Part shown: positions 13,301-28,100 of the stretch, one piece after another
Position numbering within the stretch: the first letter of the stretch is position 1
Layout of the letters: every line of letters starts with the position of its first letter
From: Galaxea fascicularis
Lineage: Eukaryota > Cnidaria > Anthozoa > Scleractinia > Euphylliidae
Reading direction: 5' to 3'
Assembly (NCBI GenBank): GCA_948470475.1
Contig: OX419346.1
Location: 21,792,693 to 21,856,692, forward strand
DNA: 64,000 bases
Program-made: the position numbers and the translations under genes
Notes under the pieces: model-generated
What the model was told of the DNA's origin: nothing
The model's input: only the letters and a program-made list of their open reading frames with translations
The model's database searches: none

Positions 13301-16300
13301 ATTTTAAATTAGCTAGCTATTGTTGGTGTTACCAGGAGATCAATGCATTAAAGGTCCAACTATCAAGACACCATCTGTTGTGATCTCCCCAGATGTACAT
13401 GTATAGTAGCTTTTGTCACACCTTCCCCCTTTCTCTGTGTGAAGTTCTGTTACTGGAAATTTGATGCTTTAGGCTCAATAAGCTTTTACAATAATCCAGA
13501 CTTAAAAATATATGATTTCTTTACCAGCCTGTCACACACAAACTCAGAAAAAAAGAATCCTCAATTCTTCCAGCAGAAGTTGCACCTATGACCTTTCAAT
13601 GACTAGTTTGGATGTTCTACCATTTTCAGTTGTTTTTAATCTTGATCCAGCTTGCAGATGAAAGTAAAGGAACTTGAAGTTGAAAAGGCATCAAAAATTG
13701 AACAAGTACATAGGTGAGAGACTTCATGAGTTATATGAGTTATACATAAAAGCAAAAGCAAAGTGCCAATGGAGGGTGTCATTGCATTTAGGTAAATCAT
13801 TCATCACACAAAGATCCCATTGAGGGTATTCAGTTGTTACAGTTGCTATGTGTTACAGCCAGTGCTGGCATCTGTGGGCAGTGCAATGGCTGCAACATTT
13901 TTCCAGTACCAAGAACCCAGTGGTTTGCAGTGTAGTTTTGATTGTGTCAGTAGTCTTTTTCGGTTGATGTCAGACTGTTCATTTAGTCTACAAGAATCAA
14001 GATTTGATAGGTTAGGGTTCACACTGCAACCAGGTGGACAATCAGACAAGGTTTGTTGCTACTCTGGTTTAAAGATGACTGAATGAACTTTAAAAATTAC
14101 AATTTACCACCCAATGTTTCTAATCTAATGCTGCAACAAGTATCTCTAATATACACTCACTAATTAACCACCTTTTGTCAGGTAAAAGAGTAAGGTAAAA
14201 GAATCAAGATTTGTTCCATGCTGTTTTTTTTTTCTACTCAGATGCAAAATTTAATAGTGATTATGTAAGAGTGTTTTAGGTTCTCGATACTTTTAGTTGC
14301 TTTGCACAAGGATGTTTAGGTTCAATAAACTCCATCTGTGTATGCCGTTTGTTTCCCTATGCCAGTGTTAACTACATTATGTTTCAACAGTTTTAGTTGG
14401 TTTGGGAGCATGATCATAAAAGTAAAAATTAAGGTTATTAATTATGCTGTTGTGACAGTTTGCAGACAGCAATATCAGCGTCCACAGAAAACAGGAAACA
14501 GGCACAGGAACAAAGCCAGGAAAAACAACAACAGCTTATCAACCTTCAACATGATCTTAACCAGGTGAAATTAATTAAGCTTTGAGCCTTACCCAGTATG
14601 CTGTTTAGCAACTGTTCATTAAGAATCTTTTGTGTTTGTTTCATACCTGTTGTGTAGGATCGGGATACACTGTTTTAAACTGTGTGCCACAATTCTGACA
14701 TTCATTTGTCGTTTATTGCACATCATTTTCTCTCATGACACATAGTGGGAATACTACAATTACAATCAACTATGCAATCAGCTGCAGGAAAAATGCTAGG
14801 GAAAATGAAACAACAACAATTTTGCTGTCTGGGCCGGGTTGTTCGAAAGCCGGTTAACGTTAACCCAGGGTTAAACGTTAACTGAAGCATTACGTTTTCT
14901 TATTTGACAACGTTTTTCACCACTATTTTTTGGTGTAGTTTGAGATTACTACAGCTCAAAACTGCAGGGCAAACAATATAAACAAATTACCTAACCAAAA
15001 ATATACAAAACTGAAATCAAAATTCTCGCTAACCCTGGGTTAGCTTAATCAGGCTTTGAACAACCCGGCCCTGATTGCTAGCTTGAATGCTCCAAATAAA
15101 AATACAATACCCAAAGTAAAGAATTCTTTTATTCCTTTCTTTCATCCTCTCAGGCCAATGTTGTCCTTAAAGAGAAAGAGACCTTTATTGAATACCTGCA
15201 AAAGCAACTTGATGAAGCAAAGAACAAGCTAGAATCTGAGGTTTGTGTTATGGAATGCTTTTTGTACATGCGTCATTTAAACTGTTCTTGTTGGGGCATG
15301 GGGAAGGGGGGTGCCCAACAGCACCCTCCTGTGAACTATGACTAGGGCCTGTTTGTTCGAAAACAGATTAATTTCATCCAGGATTATCAGTGTTGAAAAA
15401 ATGTTTGGGGATAAACTCCTTGGTTAATTTTAATCATGGATTAGCATTAATTAGCTTTTGAACAACTGGATGTAGGTCTACAAATTAGCAGTGAGTTTAA
15501 CCCTTTGACTCCTACGTGCGCCAAAACCCGCCGCACAGGGCCACGTCCCTTGTACCACTTGTGATGTCATCAGTTTTAACGCTCGCAGACTACTTTACCA
15601 TGTAACACATGCAGGAGAAGATCTTTCAAACCATACCCGGTTGAGCACGATTGCACCAAACAGGCCGGAGAAAACACAAAAAAGCCGAGTGACGTCGACC
15701 CCAAAATTTGAGTGAAAATCTTGTTCCATTACACACCTGCACTTCCTTCCATCTAACCCTATGATGCTAAACGTTTTCTCTAAATCTACTCCCATCAAAA
15801 CAAAGCCCACGAAATGCCCAGCAAGAGGGAAAGAAAGTGAGGCAAGAACAGCAAAAGAAAAGAGAACAAGGGAGCGCGAAAAGTAGAAGGCGAGGGGGCA
15901 GTGAAACTTTTCAACCCAAAAACTATCGTTTCTAGACTCGTTTTTGAAATAGGCAAAGTTTAAGCCAAATTCAAAATTTGACCCAAAACCTTGTGGTACC
16001 CCCTTTGGGTTTTGGTTTAAATTTCAACTTCGCTAAAATCTTGCACACGGTTCAAATAAGAATAGAAATCAGGTTTGCGGCGTTCTTGGAAGCATTTGCA
16101 GATGATTTCTAGACTCCTTTTTGAAATAGGCAAAGTTTAAGGCAAATTCCAAATTTGACCCAAAACCATGTGGTACCCCCAAATTTCAACTTTGCCACAA
16201 TCTCGAAATTTTGCTTTCTGCGCATGCCCGAACTTGCAAAGCTCAAATTCAGCATCAGGACCAGAAGTGCGCCAAACGTCCGACCAGTAAACCAAGTTTG

Positions 16301-18454
16301 GCCCAGTTTGGGTTCTTTTTGGCCAGATTCCAACCAGAAAATGGCTCGATGAGCTTCAAAAGGTGATTTGGGTCAAAATGTGCAGGAGTCAAACGGTTAA
16401 ATAAGAAAACTATAAATGCAACTTCATTACCAAAATGACTCATGGTTTTACATTATTTGATTAAAAACATGATTCTTGATCCAATTACCAAGTTCTATTT
16501 GTGTTGGCTTTTGAGAATCTTGTTTTGGCCTCAGTAATTTCAAACTTTTATTTTCCTCCTACAGGTCACTCTGAGGGAGACCTCTAATCAACAAGTTCGA
16601 AACCTGCAAAACCAGTTAGAAGAGGAACAGAGACAAGCCCGAAACAGGTTAGAGATTTGACATTTGGGTCACAAATAAGTTGACCTTGGTGTTGTGAGTA
16701 TTTCTATCTTAATATGCACAAGATTGTGAGACACACTGAGGGTTTTTATCATTCTCCTGGATCATACTTTCTTTCAGAGAGTCATTGATGAAAGATCTTG
16801 AAAGCAACCTTCAACAAAAGAAAGAGGATATAGCAAGATTTGAAGAGGAACGAACAGATCTTATTGCAAAGGTCCATCATAAATAATGTGACGACTCCAT
16901 TTAGGGTCAATAATCTTGGCTAAATCCGACGATTAACATAGTTGTTTATTTCTCTACTGACCGGCTACAACAACTGCTCCTACGGACTGTTAACGAGTTG
17001 AGATCATCTCCCAAAGGGAGAGAGGTGGGAAAAGGATTTCCGGCTTCACTACAATAACTTAATAGACAATTTTATTCTCCCAAGTGAACATGGTAACTAA
17101 AGTAGCAGGAAATTGATGTTAACTGTTCATGTACTGTAATATGCTGTAAACTGAAATTTGTTTGCTTAAACTGACAAAGAAGTTATGACAATGAGGTACT
17201 GGTTGTGTATAAATTCATCCAAATATGTATGAGGGGATCTTTTTTTATTAACCATTGGAAAAAAAAAAGTGTTCAATTGAGACTTCTTCTCTGTCCATTT
17301 TAAACATAGATTGAAGCTGGTGGTGGAGCAGAAACTGTCATTGATCAACTCAAGCAGGAAAAGGTGAAGATGTGTAACAATGGAAAAACAATAGAAAGAA
17401 TGTTCAAATGAACACTATAATTTGTTGCTAAATCAGTAGTGTGTGCTACACTTTGTTGACGTTCTTCATTATTTCCAAAGGGAGTAATTACTGTAGATGC
17501 TAATATTCATTTGTTAAATGGCAGGAAAGTTACCAAGTGCGGCTGGAGCAAATTGAGGCTACACTTCAAAGTCAAGCACAAGAACATTCAAGAAAAATTG
17601 AAGAGATGCACAAAGAGCAAAATAAGGTCAGGGGTATTGTGAGATCAGCGGGGTGTCCTCATCATAGCCACCAACAGGCCAGTAGCCAGGATTTGAATGG
17701 GGAGGTGCATCGGACTGCCATTGGCAGACCGCTTCAGTGCCTCCTGTGAGAGTTGGTAGTAGTCTCTTTATGGTAGTGACTGTTCATATGATGGATCACT
17801 TGATTAAAATGTCATTTTCAATCTATGCCAGCCAAAATTTCAGGCTGAATTCTCATTTGAGCCATTGGTCCATAATTGGTGGACCTGGGAGGCGGACCTC
17901 CACAGCCTGTGTGTGTGTGTGGGGGGGGGCATGCATATGCATCTGTCACCCCTCTCCCCCACGGGTCTTCCCAATGGCACAGACATTTGTGGGGGTAAGG
18001 GTGAAAAGGAAGTTCACATTGCTTATATATTAAAACTGGAGCCACCATTCTTTAAACTGATGACCTGATGTGTTCACCACTAAATTTCCTTGCCTTGTTT
18101 TTCACACCTGTAGCCAAATACTTGTTTAAAAAATGTTATTTGTCCCCAATATGATGTTGTTTTGCTATTCAGCTTGAAGAGGAGTTGGCCAAGGCCAAAG
18201 ACAATTCTGCAAAACTGGAAAATTCTGTCAGGGATTTGACGTCACTCTGTAGTAATTCTTCTGAGCAGTTAGAGGAGTTGAGGAAAGAACTCAAAGAAAA
18301 AGTAAGTCCAACAAACTGTCTGTTCATTATGTTCTAACCTCCAACTGTTTAAGTGACTGGCCTTTTCTAGTTTTCTAAAAAATTGTAAAGCTAGTAATGA
18401 TATTGATTGCTGGCCTATATTTAGAGTGAAGGTCTTGTTGCACTTGAGGCTGCC

Positions 18455-18489
<35 letters not shown>

Positions 18490-21400
18490 CAGATCTTCTC
18501 AGGAGACCTTGCAGGAGAAGCTAAAGGAACTGAGTACTCTTCAACAACAAAATGCAAAGGTAAATTGTGGAAAAATTGATTGTAGATTTTGCTCATGATC
18601 TTAGGTTTTTCTTTTTTTTTTTTAACAATTTTATTTTCACACTCAATGTTACAGTGCAGGTAAAAACAAATGATTTACAAACTGAACAGTTGAAAACATG
18701 CTACAAGTGCTCTTTAGTTTATGTGAACAAACATGTAAATAAACTAAAACTAATATAAACAAACAACAACAAACAAAGAAAAAGTGACAAATGCATATTA
18801 AAAGTATTTATAAGTATTTTGAAAGGTATTAATAGTCTTATTTCCGATAGCTATTTCTTTTTTAATGTTCAGTTTTTCACATAGAAGTGTGAGAAAACTG
18901 TCAAAAGAGAGTTTTATGTCGTGTAGGAAGCCGCAATATATTGAGAATTTGGCAATTAAGATGGCATAATTTAACTCGTATCTGTTTTCTATATTGTCCA
19001 AAAAAACCATACAGAATCATGCTATTTGATAGTTTAAGGGATTGTTTTCTTTTGTTGGCCCAACAGCTTTGAAAAGTCTTCCAAAAGGCTATAGCAGATG
19101 CAATTTTTCTTATTAATCTTTACCAGCTTATCTCCATGATCTCTCTCAGTTTTAGTATTCTCAGACAAATCAGTAACACCCATATTTAGCTCATTACTTG
19201 TCTTTCTGGTGAACTTGACTTGAGTTATTTTTCGATGTTATTCTCCTTGTGAAGCTCAAAGACGATTATGGTGGTTTAAGGGAAAAGCATTCTAAACTTG
19301 AAGTTCAGGTGAGGACATCAGAGATGGAAATTGAAAACTATGCTAAAAGATGCGCACAACTGGAAGGTGAAATTAAAGGAAAGGTGAGTGACAACTGTTT
19401 TGTGGTAAGATTTGTGTAGAATAGCCAGGTTAATTCAATAGACAGGGGTTCAGTTTCCAACAGTGAAAGAATAAAATCTATTGATTTGATGGGAAACCTT
19501 TTATGGTAAGGCTAGTGGCCATCCTAACAAATATAGAATTCTGAGGGAGGCTTCATAAAAATTACGGTAGTTGGTATATATACATGGAATTTTATATTTC
19601 CAAGGATTTTACACAATACGAAACTTGGATAATTGCTTGGGAAATGCCAGTGTTGATGAGAAGAATGGATGTAATTTGTTCTTCTATAGGTTGAGGTGAT
19701 GACACTACTGCAGCAAGAGAAATCCTCAGAGAAAATATCACTGGAAAAACAGATTGAAGATGCTCAGCAATCTTTGAACAAAAAGGAAAAAGAACTCATT
19801 GCTCTACAAGGAGAATTAAAACAGGTTATACACATCCTCATATATTTGTGTAAATTCCCTTTCTTGATGTAAGTGTTCTGATTTTCATGACTGGATATTT
19901 TATGATAGAAGTTAAAGTTAAGTTTAAAAATTAGCAAAAAATAAATGCTTGAAATATAAGAGACAAAAGCCTTATTGTCCACAGCATATGTTCATTTAAA
20001 AGTGATGTTCAGGATGGTCAATGTTTGCGTGAAAATATTAGACAGGTGTCCTGTGTCTAAACTATCTAATAATTTCCTTGCTTGAACAACATTTCCATGA
20101 AATTGTGGTTTTTTGTGGTTGGGTTTGGAGACTAGGTGGAACTAGAATTAGCAAAAATTGTGTACACAGTAGTTTTCCATGATGGAAGTAAAACCAGTTA
20201 ACTTTCAGTAAAACACCTGGAAAAAATAAACCCAAGAGCAAACCTGACTTTATCTGGTAAACCAGATTATTGAGCCTTCAGGAGATTGGTGAGAGGAGAG
20301 TGCTGTACAATGTCACCACCCAACCCTTGCGTATTCTTATTCCAAATAACATTGGTTGGAATGTAGCAAAATCAGATTCTGCTGATCAATTTGCAGCTCA
20401 AAGAAAAAACTGATGAGAAAGTGAAATCTCTGGAAACAGAAAAGGAACAGCTCTCCCTGAACCTGACAGTCACCAAAACTTTGCTGGAAGAAAAGGTTTG
20501 ATTTTTTTTTGTGGTGCAGTTTGTGTTGGCTCCAACAGATCTTGCATAAACTGATGTCAAAGTGATTTTGAGATGTTTGTTGGCTGTCATTTATTGAGTC
20601 CTGAACCAAATGTTTAAGACATTTTGATCCATGGAAAGTTTGTCAGGCAGGCTTGAGGTCCAAAATGTTTGAAGACAAATCGTGATGTTGTGAAAGGATG
20701 ATAGAATAAATCATAATAATATTTACTTTCAATGTCCTTTCTATTTCCAAAAATATATGTCGTCTTTTCTTCCTCTTCTTTGATCAGGAGAAATTGATTT
20801 CTAACTTGGGAACAGAACACCAGGAAACAAGGAATGAAGTAATATCTTTAAAAGAACAGTTGGCATCCATGGCACAAGTAAGCTAATTCATCTTTTTATT
20901 AGCTACAAGAATCCATACAGAGTGGATGCATCTGGTTTAGCCTGCAAACAGGCTCTCCATTTGGGTATTCCGAGAGATGGTCGCGTCGATTTGCTCTTGA
21001 ATGGCGCGCTGTCAAAGCTTGGGGATTGGGGTGGGCAAGAGAAAGGAGAGCCTGCAATGGTCTTTGTAAGATTTGAGTATCTACGTTCAGATTCTGAAGG
21101 TAAATTGCTGATTGGCCAATTCGAGGATGACAGATGTCAAACAAGTGAACAGAGATATAGGTAGAAGCGGATAATAATATGGATCCTCGGTTCACTAAGC
21201 TATCTCAGCTTTGAATTTAAGATCCTTTTAAAAAGCAAATTGATCTGAAGAAAGAGATCAGATGAGATTTTACCGTCTGATCAGTAAAACACTGTTAATG
21301 GAACGTGACTCGCGATGAGTAAGCCATTCATGGCGCGCTGCTTCTAGGCAGTCAAATGTCCAAGGTCGCAGCAATCAATGGTTTCGTTGAAGCCAAGTCT

Positions 21401-24400
21401 AAGATAAAGGCCTTGTTCTTAGTTAGCATATTATATCGACTATTAAGGCTCCATTGATAACTGCCAAAGTACACGTGTAGGTCTAGCCGTTGTATGGTAC
21501 GGTCCTCGTAACTGGCTGTGTAGTAGACACGTCCTTGCTATGAAAGCTCAAGCAAACCGTCCAAGGTTCACTTGGCATTTCTCTTGTACAGAGCATTGAG
21601 TAGTTTACTAGCGTTTTGCAAAAATTTCCCTCCCTCCCTCCCTTTGGAGATGGGTTGGGCGCCGCCTTGGATTCGTTTTGCGCTTCGATAAAAATTGGGT
21701 CACTCCTACGTGGTGCGGTTAGGGTTAGTCTGCGCAGCGACTTCCCCCAAGCTTGTTGCCTCCTATGCCTTTCTCATTGCCTGCTAACCAATAGTCTTGT
21801 CCGATCCAGCACGTGCTGTTTTGCATTCAGCTCGTACTGCTGGGGAGATAAGTGAGGTTGTTTTACGTCACGCAATCCGGAAGTCGTATCGACTAACCAG
21901 CCGCAAGGCAGTGTACCCCTCAATAACGCCATCTTGTGTTGTGTTTTCACTCCGTTTCTTTTCGCGCCATGCGCTTTATGTAAGTGTGCCACAATTAAGT
22001 TACACTGCAGGAACAGGGACATTAACAAGATCTTGCATTAAGAGTCTCCTTTATGAAAAGGATGTACTGGCCGTGTTGCTTACATGCATAGGAAAAAGCT
22101 CTGGGTTTCAAGTCTTTGCTGGACTCGGCTTTATCATCGAATGGCTGTGTACATGTAATTTGTTCCCTTAAGAGGATAACTGCAGATCAGACTGAAGAAG
22201 CGAATTCCCTGAGGATTAAAAGCAGTGGAACTCGAAAGCCTTGGCAGAAGCAGTGTGCGCTTGAACCGTGAATGCAGACGTTCCATAGCGGCAAATGTAC
22301 TTCATTTTCCTTCACAACCAGTTTGTTCGAGAACACTGTGAGCTCGTCAACGTCTCTACCTTTCAAAATACATGTAGTGTCGAACTCTTTGTTTACAGCC
22401 CTAACTAGCTCGTTAAGCATGTATAACTTCGTGTACATTAAAAGCATTGGCAGCTGCTTTCCACCTCTTAAGCACCAGATTCTTTATAAGGCAAACTGTA
22501 GCTTTCTCTTCAGGTGTTTTGATCGTCACATCTCCATTTGGCGACAAAACTAACTGACTTTCACGCTTATGGTGTTATCCGGAGGGTCGTTGATATTCAG
22601 ATGTGCCAGGAAATTTGAATCGGATGATTGCGCTCCACTCTGACAAGGCCGGTTGATCGTTTTCCTTGCCAAGCTGGTCGTCGTCAGATCAGTCAAGCGG
22701 AAAAGGGGGCAGAACTCAAATCTTACAAAGACCGTTGCAGCTTCTCCCTTCTCTTGCCTGTCCTCATCCCCGAGCTTTGGCCGCGCGCCATTCAAGAGCA
22801 AATCAATGAGATCATCCCTCGGAATAACCCAAATGGAGAACTACTTTGCAGGCTACATCTGGTTCTTCTGAATATATTTGTGGAGTGATGTTGCTGTGAC
22901 TGTTTGGGTATCCTGTGGCTGATGTCTAGTGAGACCTGCTTGGTGTTTGTCAAATTCGTGTTAAGAATTTTTGGTGTCCATATATCACAATGTTGTAAGC
23001 ATAGGCATGATAACAGCATGGTTATTTTTGCTATTGAATCATTACTATATATGCCATACATGCGGGTTTGTAAGGAAAGTAAACCAAAAAAATTACTTAA
23101 CTTAATGATAGTTTTGTTCTTTGTTTTAACAGTCAGTGAAAGAAAAGACTGATCAACTGGAAAGTGCCACAAAAGAATATTTACAAGAAAAGGTCGGCAC
23201 TTCAATAATTATTATTATTTTGATGTCTTTCCTTTCTTGGGTAAATACTGTCATAAATCAATGCATGTATTTCCTCGTTGACAAGATCAGATTGGATAAG
23301 ATTAAATTAGTTTGGAGGAGAGTTGGAGCTCAAGTTTCAGTTTCTATGGGCTGCTTTCAATCAGCAGTTTTTTTTCTAACTGATGCATTAGAGAGAAAGA
23401 TATTCTTTCATTTTATAGCAATGCTTAGAGGACAAACTTTCCGAGTTAGACAGCACTAGCAAGAATCAAGTATCAGAATTAATGACCACGTTGAAGAAAG
23501 TGGAGGAAAAGTTACATGAAAAAGAGGTATGTACATGTAAAAATTCTTTTTTCTCAATGGTAATTTTGTTTGACCTTAATGGTGGTTGTTTTAGAAAAAG
23601 TGGTCACATTCTGTTCAGTTTAAAAAATTGAATTTTTTCCTGCACATAGTCAGTCATTAGGGAACTTGAAAGCCTCCAGAATTTATGCCAACTTCGAACT
23701 CTTAAGTTACAGAGGTTGCAGCTTATTTTTTTTCCTGTACACTATTATATGAGCATCAGTCAAGCGGCTGCAGATTTTAATTGCTGAAATACATATAGTT
23801 TCTGTAAATTACAGGAATTGTGCAAAAGTGCTGTGTTAATGGCCACAAGGATTACATGTTGTTCAACATTTTCAGGTTATGTCTTTGTTTACAGGAATTG
23901 TGCACTAAACAAGCCCAAGAGCAGCAACAGCTTCAGCAAAAGGTGCATAGTTATCTTCTTGTGTTGTCATTATTTTGTTTTCTTTGCTGATTAGTGAAGA
24001 AAACTATTTTTGAGTTATTGTCATCTGCGATCTTGGTAACTTAAGATGTGTAGTGCAAGAAACTGTGCATAAAATAATTGAACAACTTGTGTTAATCTTA
24101 TCGGCAGATCCAACAACTTGAACAAGAAAAATGTTCTCTGGAGGAAGTTATGAAAGAACTTAGACAGGTAACATCCCTTAATCTTTTTAATGTAAGTATC
24201 GGTGTATATTTTCTGCGCGCTGCTCTGTATATCTTACAAGAAGGGAGAGTTTTGAATATCAAGACGTAATTGCTTCCATTATATATTCCTTCATCGTGAC
24301 GTGCTTTATGATTGATGTGGTACTGACGTTGCAAGGGGAAATTAGCAGCAACGTTGTTGAGAAAAAAACCAGCGTTTCATGCTTTGGGAAGTGAAATCGT

Positions 24401-24548
24401 TAAAATGGAATTCCCCTGGAACTCTCAGAAAAGACGAAAATGCCCTGTTCGTGCTCAATCTGTTAACCGTGCCTGTGTTAATTACAAATACATGAACCTG
24501 TAAACAAGCGTTACAGACACACAACGTAAACACATGAAAAATTGACCT

Positions 24549-24583
<35 letters not shown>

Positions 24584-25076
24584 AGAGCATCGCACCGGAA
24601 TCGTGAGGTCACGGGTTCAAGCCCCGTTGAAGTCCTGAATTTTTTCAGGCTTCTTTACGCAATTGCAAAAATTGCGATCACAACTGCGACGATCATTCTT
24701 CATTTGATTTCATATTCGCAGTTCACATATGATTTCTTTCATATGCATCATTCACTTAAATAACACATGTAGGTTTTTTTTTGCTTGAAAACGACAAGGC
24801 ATGTGATTTAGCAAAAACGCGCACAAGAACTTCACTTGCACCCTCATCAGTTAAAATCTAGTTTACTTCATACAAACTGTGTCACGGTCATCGTTGTTTT
24901 CGTCATATTTTTGGAACAGGCACACCAAGAACGGATGACTGTCTTAGAGACAGAGTACAGTAGTAAAGAAGTAAAACTACAAGAACAGGTTGGTAACATT
25001 ATGCAAACACAGAGCTCATTTCATTCAAAACACTTTTTGCCATTTACCTTGTTACCACTGTTTGTCTTCTTGAATG

Positions 25077-25121
<45 letters not shown>

Positions 25122-28100
25122 TCAATATTCGATAGATTTTTTTCGATATTTATAATGTGTATGTTCCGCTGAAACATATTTCCTTATTCATATATATAAC
25201 ACTGGGACAATCTGAAACATTGATCACTTCTATCTAGACATGTTTGTCCTAATACTGTTTTGTATTTTTGTTTGATTTAAAAGCTTTCAGAGCAAGAAAA
25301 AATAGCTGGTGTGATGCAAACTTCCCTGGAACAAAAAGATGGAAGAATGAATGAAATGCAGAGAAGAATAGAAGTATGTGTATCTGAGAAGTTGTTTTAT
25401 GTAAAAATCCAATATGGTTTAGTTGAAAGGTGAAGTGTATGTGAAGATATACTAAATTGAAAGTTTTTTCTTGGTAGGTTTTGGAGGAAGAACTCAAGAA
25501 GGAGTGTGAGAGTTGCAAGAACTATGAAGCACAGCTTTGCAAGTTACAAATTGCTTCTAAGGTAGCACTAGCGAAACATGTAGTTTAATGTGTGTAATTT
25601 TTATCCGTTATAGCCACTTCACTTCACTTCACTTATTTAATTGATGTAACCTCGTTCATCAATGAATGATATAATTTACATCTCGGGTCGGCGGATTCCT
25701 AGAGAAACATAGATTTCAATAATTTGCGGAACTTAGCATCATTCGCAATTTCTACGACATTGTGTGGTAGATTATTCCAATCCTACGACTGTCGTATGGT
25801 TTTAAAACATGATTCAAAATCCTACGACAAATTTTGGGCCGCATGCATCTGTTATAGAGAAGTTGTAGGAGCATTCACACGGCACAACTTAGTTCTACGT
25901 TATGTCGCATACGCCAAGACGTGCGCGACAAATCGTACCGTGTAAATCGGCCCTGAGGCAGAAGAGAACTCGCAACTCAACTCGCTTGAAAGATCGAAGC
26001 TGGGATATAGTGGATAACAAGCACTGTAGTTAGTGAACCAATATTAATCCCCAGTGTAGGACTCAAATGTGCATTTTAGCTTACCTTATAGGGCGCATGG
26101 TTTGTTCACGTGGGCTACGCATACTTAAGAGTTTTCGCGCCTTAACCTTTCACTTCAGTCCTCAGTTTTCAGTCACATCAGTTTGCATATTACTCTCGTC
26201 AGTTTCAGTTTCGTTCTCACTGTGCAGGAAACATTTGTAAGTTCATTCGTTTAGCCACTATTATTGTTCGTTTCCACTTATTAGTTTTAACATTTCTTAA
26301 TTTGTAGTCTAACCATCACAACCATCACAACCATCACAACATCGTACTCTGTTGGTATTTCATTGTATTCTCAGCCTTCGCCTGAGTGCAACTTTGTAGT
26401 TCGATGTGTTCGAAAATCCTGAAAGGTGATAACCTCGAGCTTGTCAGCTACACCCAGTGCATGTACCCTGCTATATGTTTATGGCGACATTGCTGAAAAG
26501 TTACTGATATCCTTTTACAGGAAGAGCAAGAGAAAACAAGTCGCCTTGCGAAAGACTTAGAAACTGCCCGAGGTGATATCAAGGTAACGCAATGCTGAGA
26601 TCGAGGAAATATTCACTCACTGCTGTGGGGGAGGGAAGGGGGTCTAAAAAATAAGAAGGAAATGAAAATGTGGAAGGAAGTTAAGAAACAGGTGTGGCAT
26701 TTCCAGAGAAGGGGAGGGGTTGGTAAAAAATAAAACACTTCCTGGTTGAGAAGGCGAATGGGGTTAGAAAGGGCTTTTCCGAATATTATGTAAATAGTCG
26801 TTACTTGACCTCTTAACTTCCTTTTCTGGCGTTAAATGTCACGTTATAGTAACCGTCTGCTTAGACCAGGAGGCTTGGTCACATGGTGCTTACGAAGAAT
26901 TTTACTTTTGCTGGTACCCAGGACCTAGAGAGCCAGGTCACAGCAGGAGAGGAAGAGCTAGGGCAAGTTAAACGACAAGCAGAAGAAACCGAAGGCAATT
27001 TGAGACAGACTGTTGAACAACTTAATGACGTAAGTTTCTTAGATAATTCACTGAGTCTCCAAAGGGAACGTTCATTTTTGAACGTTTTGGTTCCGGGCGG
27101 GATCGTTTAAGATTGGTATCCGCGTATACTTTATTGTCCTAAACTAAGTGAAGCTGTTAAGGAAAATGAAAGGCTGATAATGAATTATTTTCGGACTTGC
27201 TGTTGGCGTTATGGAGCGTTTTATGTCGAGAATAAGACTTTTTGTAACGCTTCTGACAAAATGTGCAACATAATCCTCTTGATGTTGTTCCTGTAAATGG
27301 GTATGAGTGAATCGGTAGAATACACAGGGGTACCCCGGTGAAAAGTATCCTATCCACTAGTTTCAGGGGAGGGGTGAGTTCGCACTGGTCACGCGACGCT
27401 AAGTCCGTGCGGGCCGTTTTAATTTGGTATTTAGTTAGTACTACCACTTAACATTGTGTGCTTAGGTAAAGAATGTATTAGAAACACAAGTGATGAATCT
27501 GGATGATAAGGTCAAGGCTGCCCAAGAACAATCAGAGTTAACAAAAGCGGAAAAGGTAAGCTAGGTCCATAGTTTCTCACTGAACTATTTCCATTCTAAT
27601 TGATGTATATGAATTAAAACATCTATGAACTGCGGAAATGAAATCAAATGAAGAACGATTCTCGCAGTTGTAAATGCAATTTATGCGACTGCGTAAAGAA
27701 GCCTGAAAATGTTTGAAGACTTCAATGAGGTTTGAACCCGTGACCACGCGATACCGGTACGATGCTCAAACTAACTGAGCTATGAAGCCACCGACGTTGG
27801 GAGCAGGTAAATTGTGGGGTCATATGTTTGCAGTGTCATTGGAAATGCCTTCCCAGGCAATTAAAGATGCTCGTTTCCCGCCAACTCTCTGTTCCCACTA
27901 TGGAAGCCTTCTTTTCTGCCATTTTAGGTCTATTCTTTTTCCTGACACTTTTCTCTTCTGATTGATTTTATTTTGGTTCATACTAATTTTTTTTTCTTGT
28001 TCAGTTTTTCTGTATACTATTTTCATTTTTACCTGTTTAGAGTTCTCATCATTTCTTTTGCGGGTCTTGCTTGATGTGAAGTTCAGCATTTAGGAAGCAA

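Noticed and set aside
20922..22888. Several 80-137 codon frames as genes
   Set aside because: All lie within the Mutator-like element and its inverted ends; frames on both strands mirror the two TIR copies.
23811..23826. A duplicated copy of the 48-bp EEA1 exon
   Set aside because: Similarity to the exon at 23895 is limited to ACAGGAATTGTGCA and a few bases. The frame that follows is not coiled coil.
24564..24634. A genuine tRNA gene
   Set aside because: The cloverleaf nearly closes, but position 33 is C, the anticodon stem has a mismatch, and head and tail sequences recur in a second copy. It is a SINE.
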